Assembly (NCBI GenBank): GCA_965199595.1
Contig: OZ241182.1
Location: forward strand, 3,100,001-3,164,000
Origin: JBBROS01 sp965199595
GTDB taxonomy: Bacteria > Pseudomonadota > Alphaproteobacteria > Acetobacterales > Acetobacteraceae
Reading direction: 5' to 3'
Length of the DNA: 64,000 nucleotides
This document shows, one piece after another, positions 18,978 to 27,604 of this stretch. The stretch's first letter is position 1; each line of letters opens with the position of its first letter. Under the pieces are notes generated by a model. It searched no databases. It saw only the letters and a program-made list of their open reading frames with translations, and was not told where the DNA came from. The translations under genes were made by a program, and so were the position numbers.

Positions 18978-19778
18978 ATGGACGGCGGCACGGATTCAAG
19001 GCGGATCACCATCCACACCACGGCGGACTTCGCCGGCATGCGGGCCGCCGGGCAACTGGCGGCGGAGACGCTGGACCTCATCACGCCCCATGTGCGCCCG
19101 GGCGTCACCACCGCGGCGCTCGACACCATCTGCCACGACTTCATCCTGTCGCGCGGCGCGGTGCCGGCGCCGCTGAACTATCGCGGCTTCCCGAAATCCA
19201 TCTGCACCAGCATCAACCACGTCGTCTGCCACGGCATCCCCGGGGACCGCCGGCTGATCGAGGGGGACGTGCTGAACATCGACGTGACCGTCATCCTGGA
19301 TGGCTGGCACGGCGACAGCAGCCGCATGTATGCCGCGGGCCAGCCCACCACGCGCGCCAGCCGGCTGATGGACGTGACCTACGAGTCCCTGATGCGCGGC
19401 ATCGCGGCCGTGAAGCCCGGCGCCACGATGGGCGATATCGGCCACGCCATCCAGGCCTACGTGGAGGCCAACCGCTTCAGCGTGGTGCGCGACTTCTGCG
19501 GCCACGGCATCGGCCGCCGCTTCCACGAGGCGCCAAACGTGCTGCACTTCGGCCGCCCCAGGGAGGGCGCGGTGCTGAAGCCCGGCATGTTCTTCACCAT
19601 CGAACCCATGGTCAATGCCGGCCGCCCGGAGGTGAAGGTGCTGGACGACGGCTGGACCGCCGTGACCCGCGACCGCACCGTGTCGGCCCAGTTCGAGCAC
19701 ATGCTGGGGGTTACCGAAACCGGCTGCGAGGTGTTCACGCTTTCGCCCGCCGGGTTGAACAAGCCGCCCTACGCATGA
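18978..19778 (+). CDS. map: Type I methionine aminopeptidase
   Basis: This 266-residue enzyme removes initiator methionine from nascent proteins. The metal ligands are visible: two Asp in NIDVTVILDGWHGDSSRM, His in CGHGIGRRFHE, Glu in FTIEPM and Glu in QFEHML. The substrate-side His is in INHVVCHG. ATG at 18978 gives the normal length; the longer open frame upstream is antisense to the MBL gene. The stop overlaps the next ATG (ATGA), beginning a map-thioesterase-radC chain. Confidence 0.96.
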   Translation: MDGGTDSRRITIHTTADFAGMRAAGQLAAETLDLITPHVRPGVTTAALDTICHDFILSRGAVPAPLNYRGFPKSICTSINHVVCHGIPGDRRLIEGDVLNIDVTVILDGWHGDSSRMYAAGQPTTRASRLMDVTYESLMRGIAAVKPGATMGDIGHAIQAYVEANRFSVVRDFCGHGIGRRFHEAPNVLHFGRPREGAVLKPGMFFTIEPMVNAGRPEVKVLDDGWTAVTRDRTVSAQFEHMLGVTETGCEVFTLSPAGLNKPPYA

Positions 19779-20197
19779 TCCACGCCACCACGCACCGCCT
19801 GCGCTTCAACGACACGGACCGGCTGGGCCACGTCAACAACGCCGTGTTCGCCGTGATGCTGGAGCAGGGGCGGACCGAGATGCTGGTGCAGCTCGGACTG
19901 CCCATCGGCACCGGCGACCACGCGGTGGTGATCGTTCGCCTGGAGCTTGACTTCGTCGCCGAGATGACCTGGCCCGGCGAGGTGCTGATCGAGACCGAGG
20001 TGGCCCGCCTCGGCACCAAGTCGATCAACCTCGAGCAGCGGCTGATCTCCGACGGCGTGCTGTGCGGCCGGGCCGGGACCGTGATCGTCGTGATGGACCG
20101 GGCTGCCCGCAAGGCGGTGCCGATCGATCCCTGGCGGGACCGCCTCGCTGCCTGGCAGGCCGCGCCCGCAAGCCCGCCAGCAAGCCCGCCCCTATGA
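19775..20197 (+). CDS. Acyl-CoA thioesterase, hotdog fold (4HBT)
   Basis: This 140-residue hotdog thioesterase has the conserved start RLRFNDTDRLGHVNNAVFAVMLEQGRTE, where the Asp of DTDRLGHVNN is the catalytic residue in 4-hydroxybenzoyl-CoA-type enzymes. It hydrolyses acyl-CoA esters; the acyl group is unknown. It overlaps map upstream and radC downstream by four bases each. The last residues (PASPPASPPL) are low-complexity. Confidence 0.85.
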   Translation: MIHATTHRLRFNDTDRLGHVNNAVFAVMLEQGRTEMLVQLGLPIGTGDHAVVIVRLELDFVAEMTWPGEVLIETEVARLGTKSINLEQRLISDGVLCGRAGTVIVVMDRAARKAVPIDPWRDRLAAWQAAPASPPASPPL

Positions 20198-20943
20198 GCG
20201 ACCTGCTGCGGCCGCACGAGGAGGTGCCCGCAGCGCCCGCCGATCCGCGGCCGCCGTCCCCGGTCAGTGCGGAGGGGCATCGTGCCCGCATGCGCGCCCG
20301 GCTGCTGACCGCCGGGCCGGACGCGGTGGCGGACCATGAGCTGCTGGAGATGGTGCTGTTCCTGGCCCTGCCGCGCCGCGACACCAAACCGATCGCCCGC
20401 GCGCTGCTCACCCGGTTCGGCAGCTTCGCGGCGGTGATCAGCGCGCCGCTGGCGGATCTGCGCCGGGTCGAGGGGCTGGGTGATGCCGGGGCCGCCGCCC
20501 TGAAGCTGGTGCAGGCCGCGGCCCACCGCCTGGTGCGGGCCGAGGTGCAGGACCGCCCGTTGCTGAACGACTGGCAGCGCCTGATGGACTACCTGGGCGC
20601 CGTGCTGTCGCGGGAGCGGACCGAGCAGTTCCGCATCCTGTTCCTGGATGGCCGCAACCGCCTGCTGGCCGATGAGGCGCAGAGCCGCGGCACGGTGAAC
20701 CACACGCCGGTCTATCCGCGGGAGGTGGTGAAGCGCGCCCTGGAGCTGCACGCCACCGCCATCATCCTGGTGCACAACCACCCCAGCGGCGACCCGGCCC
20801 CCTCCCCGGAGGACCGCGCCATGACCAAGGCGATCCAGCAGGCGGCCACGTTGCTCTCGGTGGCGCTGCACGACCATGTCATCGTCGGCAACGGCCGCTG
20901 GTTCAGCTTCCGCCAGCACGGGCTGCTCGGGGATGCGGCATAG
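20194..20943 (+). CDS. radC: RadC family JAMM/MPN protein
   Basis: This 249-residue protein has a proline-rich N-terminus, a helix-hairpin-helix region (FGSFAAVISAPLADLRRVEGLG) and a C-terminal MPN/JAMM domain with the zinc motif HNHPSGDPAPSPED. RadC was once linked to DNA repair; its biochemical function remains unproven. The ATG overlaps the thioesterase stop. It is followed by an 85-base gap before proA, in which I see nothing distinctive. Confidence 0.93.
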   Translation: MSDLLRPHEEVPAAPADPRPPSPVSAEGHRARMRARLLTAGPDAVADHELLEMVLFLALPRRDTKPIARALLTRFGSFAAVISAPLADLRRVEGLGDAGAAALKLVQAAAHRLVRAEVQDRPLLNDWQRLMDYLGAVLSRERTEQFRILFLDGRNRLLADEAQSRGTVNHTPVYPREVVKRALELHATAIILVHNHPSGDPAPSPEDRAMTKAIQQAATLLSVALHDHVIVGNGRWFSFRQHGLLGDAA

Positions 20944-21028
20944 CTGCCCGCCGCATGCGCGAGGCCCACCCCACCCCCGAGTACGAAGCCCTGGCGCCCG
21001 GGGCCCTGTGGCGGCAAGATGCACGGGG

Positions 21029-22291
21029 ATGAAGAACCAAGTTGACACCTGCGCCGCGTGGCTGCGCGACGCCGGGCACGCCGCACGGGCCGCTTCGAAG
21101 CAGCTCGCGGTAACGCCGGATGCCGTGCGCAACGCTGCGCTGCACGCCGCTGCCGCCCGGCTGCGCGCCGACCTCCCGGCGATCCTCGCTGCCAACAGCC
21201 GGGACATCGCGGGCTTCCACGGCAGCGCCGCCTTCCGCGACCGCCTGCTGCTGACCCCGGAGCGGGTGGGGGCGATGGCCGCGGGGCTGGAGCAGATTGC
21301 CGCGCTGCCCGACCCGCTGGCCCGCACGCTGGCGGAGTGGACCCGGCCCAACGGCCTGCACTTCCGCCGCATCCCGGCCCCCATCGGGGTGATCGGGATG
21401 ATCTATGAGAGCCGGCCCAACGTGGGGGCGGACGCGGCCGGGCTATGCCTGAAGTCCGGCAACGCCGTGATCCTGCGCGGCGGGTCCGACAGCTTCCACT
21501 CCGCCGGCGCCATCCTGTCCGCCATGCGGGCCGGGCTGGCCGCGGCCGGGCTGCCGGAGAGCGCCGTGCAGGCGGCCCCGGGCTCGAGCCGCGACTATGT
21601 GGCGGCGATGCTGGCGGGTGCCGGGGCCATCGACCTCATCATCCCCCGCGGCGGGAGCGCGCTGGTGGAGCGGGTGCAGGCGGAGGCACGGGTGCCGGTG
21701 CTGGCCCATGCCGAAGGGCTCTGCCACACCTACATCCACGCCGCCGCCGACCCGGCCATGGCCCGCGCCGTCCTCGCCAATGCCAAGATGCGCCGCACCG
21801 GCGTCTGCGGCGCCACCGAGACCCTGCTGATCGATGCCGCCATCGCGCCGGGCCTGCTGCCGCTGCTGGTGGCAGATCTCGCTGCCCTGGGCTGCGGCTT
21901 CGTGGCCGATGCCCGGGCGCGCGCCATGCTGCCGCACCTGCCGCCCGCCGATGACGAGGACTTCGCCACGGAATGGCTGGACGCCAGGCTGGGCATCGCC
22001 ATCGTGGACGGGCCGGATGCCGCCCTGGCCCACATCGCCCGCTTCGGCAGCGAGCACACCGAGGCCATCATCACCGACGACGCGGCGGCGGCGCAGCATT
22101 TCCTGGACCGCGTCGGCAGCGCCGTGGCCCTCTGGAACGCCAGCACGCAGTTCTGCGACGGCGGCGAGTTCGGCTTCGGCGCCGAGATCGGCATCGCCAC
22201 CGGCCGCATCCACGCCCGCGGCCCCGTGGGCCTCGAACAGCTGACCACGTTTCGATACGTGGTCATCGGAACAGGCCAGGTGCGCCCCTGA
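21029..22291 (+). CDS. proA: Gamma-glutamyl phosphate reductase
   Basis: This 420-residue aldehyde-dehydrogenase-fold enzyme converts gamma-glutamyl phosphate to glutamate semialdehyde with NADPH in proline synthesis. Signatures are PIGVIGMIYESRPNV, the catalytic Cys in RRTGVCGATETLLID, and the C-terminal GPVGLEQLTT. The ATG at 21029 is preceded by GGGG. No proB is in the window. The stop TGA overlaps the apparent CTG start of nadD. A proA-nadD-rsfS-rlmH order is common in Alphaproteobacteria. Confidence 0.97.
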   Translation: MKNQVDTCAAWLRDAGHAARAASKQLAVTPDAVRNAALHAAAARLRADLPAILAANSRDIAGFHGSAAFRDRLLLTPERVGAMAAGLEQIAALPDPLARTLAEWTRPNGLHFRRIPAPIGVIGMIYESRPNVGADAAGLCLKSGNAVILRGGSDSFHSAGAILSAMRAGLAAAGLPESAVQAAPGSSRDYVAAMLAGAGAIDLIIPRGGSALVERVQAEARVPVLAHAEGLCHTYIHAAADPAMARAVLANAKMRRTGVCGATETLLIDAAIAPGLLPLLVADLAALGCGFVADARARAMLPHLPPADDEDFATEWLDARLGIAIVDGPDAALAHIARFGSEHTEAIITDDAAAAQHFLDRVGSAVALWNASTQFCDGGEFGFGAEIGIATGRIHARGPVGLEQLTTFRYVVIGTGQVRP

Positions 22292-22923
22292 CAGCAGACC
22301 CGCTGCCGACCTGGGGCGACCGCCGCCGCACCCGCGTCGGCGTCCTCGGCGGCTCCTTCAACCCGGCGCATGAGGGCCACCTGCACGTGGCGCGCCTGGC
22401 GCTGCAGCGGCTGCGGCTGGACCAGGTGTGGCTGCTGGTCTCACCCGGCAACCCGCTGAAGGCCGCAGATGGCATGGCCCCGCTGGCCGACCGCCTGGCC
22501 AGCGCCCGCTCCATCGCCGACGGGCGGCGCATCGTCGCCACCGCCATCGAGTCGCGGCTGCATACCCGCTTCACCTACGACACGCTGCGCGTGCTGCGCC
22601 GCCGGTTCCCGCGGGTGCAGTTCGTCTGGGTGATGGGTGCGGACAACCTGGTGCAGCTGCCGCGCTGGCAGCATTGGCTCGGCATCGCCGCCACCATGCC
22701 CTTCGCCGTCATGCCACGGCCCACCTACAACCAGCGCGCCCTCTCCGGCCAGGCGGCGCAGCGGCTGCGTCCGGCGCTGCTGCACGCCCGCGCCGCGCCG
22801 CTGCTGGCGAGCCTGCCCGCCCCGGCCTGGACCTTCCTGCCCGCCCGGCAGAACCCCACCTCGGCCACCGCAATCCGCGATCCGCGAGCTGGGCCGCGAG
22901 CTGGGCCGCGAGCTGGGCCGTGA
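22288..22923 (+). CDS. nadD: Nicotinate-nucleotide adenylyltransferase
   Basis: This roughly 211-residue enzyme of NAD synthesis has the nucleotidyltransferase motif GGSFNPAHEGHLHVA, the WVMGADNL segment and the late TSATAIR motif. No ATG, GTG or TTG precedes the conserved GVLGGSF segment in frame for at least 140 bases, so translation most plausibly begins at CTG 22288, which overlaps the proA stop as CTGA. The C-terminus after TSATAIR is a repeat-encoded RAGPRAGPRAGP tail, and the stop lies inside the fourth unit of a 12-bp tandem repeat. Function is firm; the start is inferred. Confidence 0.9.
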   Translation: MTADPLPTWGDRRRTRVGVLGGSFNPAHEGHLHVARLALQRLRLDQVWLLVSPGNPLKAADGMAPLADRLASARSIADGRRIVATAIESRLHTRFTYDTLRVLRRRFPRVQFVWVMGADNLVQLPRWQHWLGIAATMPFAVMPRPTYNQRALSGQAAQRLRPALLHARAAPLLASLPAPAWTFLPARQNPTSATAIRDPRAGPRAGPRAGP

Positions 22924-22942
22924 GCAGGGGCGGGAGCAGGGG
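22883..22942 (+). repeat. 12-bp tandem repeat, five units
   Basis: Three identical units CGCGAGCTGGGC (22883-22918) are followed by two degenerate units, CGTGAGCAGGGG and CGGGAGCAGGGG. The array spans the end of nadD. The C-to-T change in unit four creates the nadD stop codon TGA. The period keeps the reading frame, so copy-number change would lengthen or shorten the protein tail by four residues. Confidence 0.9.
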
Positions 22943-23015
22943 CGCATCCGGCTGCTGACAGCCTGGCCGCCGGTGGCCGCCATGCCGCGAGCGCAGTTGC
23001 ATCGCACCCGCGTCC

Positions 23016-23600
23016 TTGCCACAAGTCGCGCCTGAAGGAGCAAGTTCGATCGCCAGAAAGCCCCCGTCCGACCCCGTAGCCACCCCCGCCGCCAAGCGCC
23101 GCGCGCCGCCGAAACCGGCGGCCGGCCTGGCGGAAGCGGCCAAGGCGCCCGGGACGCCGCGCAAGAAGGCTGCAGCCGCCGGGCCCCGCATCCGCAAGCC
23201 CGCTGCCGTGAAGAAGGCCGCGCCCGAGCGGCTGGACCAGATGCAGGCGGTGATCGTCGAGAGCCTGGAGGCCGACAAGGCGGAGGAGGTCGTGACGCTG
23301 GATCTCTCCGGCCGCGCCGCGTTCACGGACCGCATGGTGATCGCCACCGGCATCGCCGACCGGCAGATCGCCGCGATGGCGATGCACCTCGAGGAGAAGC
23401 TCGAGGCGATCGGCGTCAAGCGCGTGCAGATCGAGGGTGCCAACGGCTCCGACTGGGTGCTGATCGATGCCGGTGACATCGTCGTGCACCTGTTCAAGCC
23501 CGAGGCCCGCGCGCTGTATGCGCTGGAGAAGATGTGGGGCCGCGACCTCGACGAGCCGGCCGCGGGCGCCGACGCGGCCGGGGAGCCTCCGCCCGTCTAG
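23016..23600 (+). CDS. rsfS: Ribosomal silencing factor RsfS
   Basis: The conserved domain starts near residue 72 (RLDQMQAVIVESLEADKAEEVVTLDLSG) and includes GSDWVLIDAGDIVVHLF, matching RsfS, which binds L14 on the 50S subunit and blocks subunit joining in starvation. The longest frame begins at TTG 23016 and adds about 70 Ala/Pro/Lys-rich residues. A good GAAGGAG lies at 23034-23040, but the only in-frame codon at proper distance is ATC 23049. ATG 23241 would give just the core. The start is therefore unresolved. It sits between nadD and rlmH, as in many bacteria. Confidence 0.88.
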   Translation: MPQVAPEGASSIARKPPSDPVATPAAKRRAPPKPAAGLAEAAKAPGTPRKKAAAAGPRIRKPAAVKKAAPERLDQMQAVIVESLEADKAEEVVTLDLSGRAAFTDRMVIATGIADRQIAAMAMHLEEKLEAIGVKRVQIEGANGSDWVLIDAGDIVVHLFKPEARALYALEKMWGRDLDEPAAGADAAGEPPPV

Positions 23601-23610
23601 CTGACGAGAG

Positions 23611-23630
23611 CCGGGCCGTGCCCGGCCCGG
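23611..23630. terminator. Hairpin after rsfS
   Basis: A perfect 8-bp stem CCGGGCCG / CGGCCCGG with loop TGCC lies between the convergent stops of rsfS and the minus-strand exported protein gene. There is no T run, so it may act only weakly or with Rho. Confidence 0.45.
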
Positions 23631-23637
23631 TCCGGCC

Positions 23638-24162
23638 CTAGTGCCGGCGCGGCCGCAGGTCGATCTGCGGGGCCGGGCTGGTGTCGCGGTAGGCGGTGCC
23701 GGTCCAGACGTAGTGGTCGGTGTCGGTCAGCAGGTCCGCCATCCCGCCCGTGCGGGTGGAGGCGATGCGCAGCCTGCCGCTGACCCCGTCCAGCACGCGC
23801 GACCAGGTGCCGTTGCGCCACAGGAACACCTGGGTGTTGCACCCGGCGGAGCCACATTCACGCGGCGACTGCAGCTGGACGAACAGGGCGGCGCGGTCGG
23901 CGGGTGCGGCGCTCAGCCTGGCCGAGCCCACCAGCAGCAGCGGCACCTCGCCGGCGCGCCGGGCCTCGACCAGGTCCTGTGCGGTCAGGCGGCGGGCGGC
24001 GGTGTCCATCCAGGTGCGCGGCTGGTTGCTGAGCGGCACCGCGGTGTCCGTTGCGGGAACGGGGGCGTGAGCGGGGCGGGTGCGCGGCGCCGGGGCGGCG
24101 CCCAGCAGCAGGATGGAGAGCAGCGCCACGGCGGCTCCGCGCGAGCGGGTCGGGGTGTTCAT
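23638..24162 (-). CDS. Exported protein of unknown function with CGSAGC motif
   Basis: This 174-residue protein has a basic N-terminus followed by a hydrophobic segment (AAVALLSILLLGAAPA), a likely signal peptide, and then a Pro/Ala-rich linker. The mature part contains RECGSAGCNTQVFLWRNGTWSRVL. A CGxxGC pair followed by a W-containing strand is seen in several small secreted proteobacterial hypothetical proteins; the cysteines may form a disulfide. No enzyme motif is visible. It is convergent with rsfS and divergent from rlmH across 135 bases with no clear promoter. ATG 24162 is chosen because it starts the signal peptide. Confidence 0.7.
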   Translation of the reverse strand: MNTPTRSRGAAVALLSILLLGAAPAPRTRPAHAPVPATDTAVPLSNQPRTWMDTAARRLTAQDLVEARRAGEVPLLLVGSARLSAAPADRAALFVQLQSPRECGSAGCNTQVFLWRNGTWSRVLDGVSGRLRIASTRTGGMADLLTDTDHYVWTGTAYRDTSPAPQIDLRPRRH

Positions 24163-24297
24163 TCGGGTGTCTTTCCGGGTCGGTCGGCCATGGCTTGCGT
24201 GCCCGACACACCGGGTCCGCGTCAACCCGGCAGCGCCCCTGTTCCGCAAACATATCCCGGCGCTTCCGGCAGACCGGCGGCCGGGCTACCCTGCCGC

Positions 24298-24753
24298 ATG
24301 CGCCTCATCGCCGTCGGGAAGCAGAAGCAGGGACCGGAGACCGCGCTGTTCGACCGCTACAGCACCCGGCTGCGCCCCAGGCTGACCCTGGTGGAACTGC
24401 CCGATGGCCGTGGCGCCCCGCCGGAGATCAAGCGCCGCGAGGGGGAGGCGCTGCTGGCTGCGCTGCCCGCCGGCGCGCTGGCGATCGCGCTCGACCTCGG
24501 CGCCCCCTGCCCCGGCAGCGACGGCCTGGCCCGGCTGCTGGAGCGCTGGCTGGGCACCGGCCGCCTGCCCTGCTTCCTGATCGGCGGCGCCGAGGGGCTG
24601 GACGCCCCGGTGCTGGCCCGCGCGGACCACGCCCTCTCGCTGGGGCCGATGACCTGGCCGCACATGCTGGTGCGCCCGATGCTGGCGGAACAGCTGTATC
24701 GCGCGCAGTCGATCCTGGCGGGCCATCCGTATCACCGTGCGGGCCGCCCATAG
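24298..24753 (+). CDS. rlmH: 23S rRNA pseudouridine-1915 N3-methyltransferase RlmH
   Basis: This 151-residue SPOUT methyltransferase has the GGAEGL loop and the C-terminal knot LGPMTWPHMLVRPMLAEQLYRAQSILAGHPYHRA, nearly invariant in RlmH, where the terminal Tyr-His contact substrate. It methylates pseudouridine 1915 of 23S rRNA in assembled ribosomes using S-adenosylmethionine. The start ATG 24298 gives the family-standard MRLIAVGK. It follows rsfS functionally but is separated from it by a minus-strand gene. Confidence 0.96.
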   Translation: MRLIAVGKQKQGPETALFDRYSTRLRPRLTLVELPDGRGAPPEIKRREGEALLAALPAGALAIALDLGAPCPGSDGLARLLERWLGTGRLPCFLIGGAEGLDAPVLARADHALSLGPMTWPHMLVRPMLAEQLYRAQSILAGHPYHRAGRP

Positions 24754-24807
24754 CTTGCAGCAAACCCCGCGGCCCGTCATATCGGGGCTGATGTTCAGGA
24801 GCCCCGC

Positions 24808-26403
24808 ATGTCCGCCTTGATCCCCCGTCCGGTCATGCTCGTCATCCTGGACGGCTGGGGCTGGCGCGACGATGCGGCGGACAACGCCGTGGCGCAGGCG
24901 GACACGCCCAGCTTCGATCAGCTGATGGACGGCCCGCACGCCTTCCTGCGCACCTTCGGCCTCGATGTCGGGCTGCCGCCGGGCCAGATGGGCAATTCGG
25001 AGGTGGGCCACACCAACATCGGCGCCGGCCGCGTGGTGATGCAGGAACTGCCGCGCATCGGCCTGGCGGTGGAGGATGGCAGCCTGGCCCGCACCCCGGC
25101 CGTGCTGCACCTGGTCCAGGCGCTGCGCACCAGCGGCGGCACCTGCCACCTGATGGGCCTCGTCTCCCCGGGCGGGGTGCACGCGCACCAGGACCACGCG
25201 GCCGCCCTGGCCCGGATCCTGAACGAGGCGCGCATCCCCACCGTGATCCACGCCTTCACCGACGGCCGCGACACCCCGCCGGAGTCGGGCGGCGAGGACC
25301 TGCAGCGACTGCTCGCCGCCCTGCCGCCCGGCGTGCGCGTCGGCACCGTGTGCGGCCGCTACTACGCCATGGACCGCGACAACCGTTGGGACCGGGTGGA
25401 GCGTGCCTACCTCGCCATCGCCGAGGGCCAGGGCGCCGCCTTCGCCGACGCCGCCAGCGCGGTGGACGACGCCTATTCCAAGGGAGTCACCGACGAGTTC
25501 GTGCTGCCCGCCTGCATCGGCGGCTATGCCGGCATGAGGGACGGCGACGCCATCCTGTCCTTCAACTTCCGCGCCGACCGCATCCGCGAGCTGCTCGCCC
25601 CCCTGCTCGACCCGGCCTTCGACCGCTTCGGCCGCCCCCGCACCCTGCACTTCGCCGCCGCCATCGGGATGACCCGCTACAGCGATGCGCTGGCGCCGTT
25701 CATGCAGCCGATCTTTTTGCCGCAGCCCATGGACGGCATCCTGGGCGAAGTGGTCTCCGCCGCCGGCAAGCGCCAGCTGCGCATGGCGGAGACCGAGAAA
25801 TACCCGCACGTCACCTATTTCCTGAACGGCGGCCGGGAAGCGGCCTATCCCGGCGAGGACCGCATCATGGTGCCCTCCCCCAAGGTCGCCACCTACGACC
25901 TGGCGCCCGAGATGTCCGCCCCCGAACTCGCGGACAAGGCGGTGCAGGCCATCGGCTCCGGCACCTACGACCTCATCGTGCTGAACTTCGCCAACCCGGA
26001 CATGGTGGGCCACACCGGCAACCTCGCCGCCGCCATCCGCGCGGTGGAGGCCGTGGACACCGGGCTGGGCCGCATCATGGATGCCATCCGCGCGGCCGGC
26101 GGCGCCCTGCTGGTCACGGCGGACCACGGCAACTGCGAGCTGATGCGCGACCCGGCCACGGGGGGGCCGCACACCGCCCACACCACGAACCCGGTGCCGG
26201 TGATGCTGGACACGCCAGCCCGCCTCACCCTGCATGATGGCCGGTTGGGGGACCTGGCTCCCACGCTGCTCGCGCTGATGGGGATGCCGCAGCCCGTGCA
26301 GATGACCGGCCACCTTCTGCTGGACTCCGGCGTCCCGGCCCCGAGCGCCGCTCACGCAGGCGTGGAGGCAGGCAGGGCCGATGCGGCGGCTGCTGCTCGC
26401 TAG
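24808..26403 (+). CDS. gpmI: 2,3-bisphosphoglycerate-independent phosphoglycerate mutase
   Basis: This 531-residue manganese-dependent enzyme interconverts 3- and 2-phosphoglycerate in glycolysis. The alkaline-phosphatase-like metal site is seen in VILDGWGWRDD, the phosphoserine site in GQMGNSEVGHTNIG, and the later ligands in NPDMVGHTG and TADHGNCE. AGGAG sits just before the ATG. The last 20 residues are low-complexity, and the reading frame overlaps the start of envC by 23 bases. The gpmI-envC-yibQ order is also found in E. coli. Confidence 0.97.
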   Translation: MSALIPRPVMLVILDGWGWRDDAADNAVAQADTPSFDQLMDGPHAFLRTFGLDVGLPPGQMGNSEVGHTNIGAGRVVMQELPRIGLAVEDGSLARTPAVLHLVQALRTSGGTCHLMGLVSPGGVHAHQDHAAALARILNEARIPTVIHAFTDGRDTPPESGGEDLQRLLAALPPGVRVGTVCGRYYAMDRDNRWDRVERAYLAIAEGQGAAFADAASAVDDAYSKGVTDEFVLPACIGGYAGMRDGDAILSFNFRADRIRELLAPLLDPAFDRFGRPRTLHFAAAIGMTRYSDALAPFMQPIFLPQPMDGILGEVVSAAGKRQLRMAETEKYPHVTYFLNGGREAAYPGEDRIMVPSPKVATYDLAPEMSAPELADKAVQAIGSGTYDLIVLNFANPDMVGHTGNLAAAIRAVEAVDTGLGRIMDAIRAAGGALLVTADHGNCELMRDPATGGPHTAHTTNPVPVMLDTPARLTLHDGRLGDLAPTLLALMGMPQPVQMTGHLLLDSGVPAPSAAHAGVEAGRADAAAAAR

Positions 26404-27580
26404 CCTGCTTCTCACCACCGCTGCGGCGCCACGGGACCTTGCGGACGCCGACCGCAGGCGCGTGCAGGCGCTGAGCCAGCAGCGGGCGTCGCAGGACCAG
26501 GCCCGCGCCGCCGGATTGGAGGAACAGCGCCTGGCCCAGGCCCGCGTCGCCGCCGCGGCCCGGCTTCGCCTGGTCGAGACCGATCTCGCCGCCCGGGCCG
26601 GCGAAGTCTCCGACCTCGCCGAACGCCGCGACGCCACCGCGGCCCGGCTGGCGGAGCGCGCCGCCGCCCTCGTGCCCCTGCTGCCGCTGATGCAGCGCCT
26701 GGCGCTGTTCCCCGCCGAGACGCTGCTCGCCGTGCCGGCCAGCCCGGAGCAGACCCTGCGCGGCCTGGCCGTCCTGCGCGGCGTCGCCCGGCAGCTGGAG
26801 CGGGAGGCCGCTTTCCTGCGCGCCGATCAGGCGGCCCTGATCGCGGAACAGGCGGCCATCGACGAAGCCCTGCCCCGGCTGCGCGCCGTGCAGGCCACCC
26901 AGGCGGAGGAGGCGCTCGGGCTGGACCAGCAGCTCGCCGCCGCCCGGACCCAGCGCCAACGGTTCGAGGATGCGGGCGCCGATGCTTCCCGCCGCGCCGC
27001 CGCGGAGGCCGGGCGGGCCGATACCCTGCGCGCCGCGGTTGCCACGGTGGAGGCGGCCCGCGCCCGGGCGGAGGCGCAGGCGCGTGACGATGCGGCGCGC
27101 GCCGAACGCCAGCGCAAGGACGCCGCTGCCGACGAGGCCCGCCGCCGGCAGGACGCGCTGGCCCGGCCCGCCGCCCCGCCGCCCGAGCCGCGCGGCCAAC
27201 TGATGCAGCCCGTCGCCGGCACCGTGACCCGGGCCTATGGCGACGCGACCGATGCCGGGCCGGCCACCGGCGTCTCGTATCGCCCGGCCCCGGCGGCGCG
27301 CGTGGTGGCGCCCTGTGGCGGCCGCGTTCGCTTCGCCGGGCCGTTCCGGAGCTATGGGGCGCTGGTGATCCTGGATTGCGGCGGCGGGTTCGCCTTCGTG
27401 CTGGCGGGTCTCGGGCGGCTGGACGTGGCGGTGGGCGGCGCGGTGCTGGCCGGCGAGCCGGTGGGCGTGATGCCGGACTGGAATGCCGCCGCACCCGGCC
27501 CGCGCCCCGCCTTGTACCTGGAATTGCGGCACGATGGACAGGCCGTGAACCCCGGCCCCTTCCTGCGCGGCCGCGGATGA
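26381..27580 (+). CDS. envC: EnvC-like murein hydrolase activator
   Basis: This 399-residue protein has a short signal peptide, a long Ala/Arg/Gln-rich coiled-coil region (residues about 20-270) and a C-terminal LytM/M23-like domain (about 275-395, GQLMQPVAGTVTRAYG ... ALYLELRHDGQAVNPGPFL). The zinc-binding residues of true M23 peptidases are missing: where HxxxD is expected it reads GVSYRPA, and the HxH position reads FAFVLAG. That fits EnvC, which does not cut peptidoglycan but activates amidases during cell separation. It overlaps gpmI and precedes ctpA. Confidence 0.88.
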   Translation: MRRLLLASLLLTTAAAPRDLADADRRRVQALSQQRASQDQARAAGLEEQRLAQARVAAAARLRLVETDLAARAGEVSDLAERRDATAARLAERAAALVPLLPLMQRLALFPAETLLAVPASPEQTLRGLAVLRGVARQLEREAAFLRADQAALIAEQAAIDEALPRLRAVQATQAEEALGLDQQLAAARTQRQRFEDAGADASRRAAAEAGRADTLRAAVATVEAARARAEAQARDDAARAERQRKDAAADEARRRQDALARPAAPPPEPRGQLMQPVAGTVTRAYGDATDAGPATGVSYRPAPAARVVAPCGGRVRFAGPFRSYGALVILDCGGGFAFVLAGLGRLDVAVGGAVLAGEPVGVMPDWNAAAPGPRPALYLELRHDGQAVNPGPFLRGRG

Positions 27581-27604
27581 CCATGTTCTCTGCGTCGGAT
27601 CGCG

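Noticed and set aside
22883..22942. Short CRISPR-like array
   Set aside because: Units are contiguous 12-mers without spacers, inside and just beyond a coding gene.
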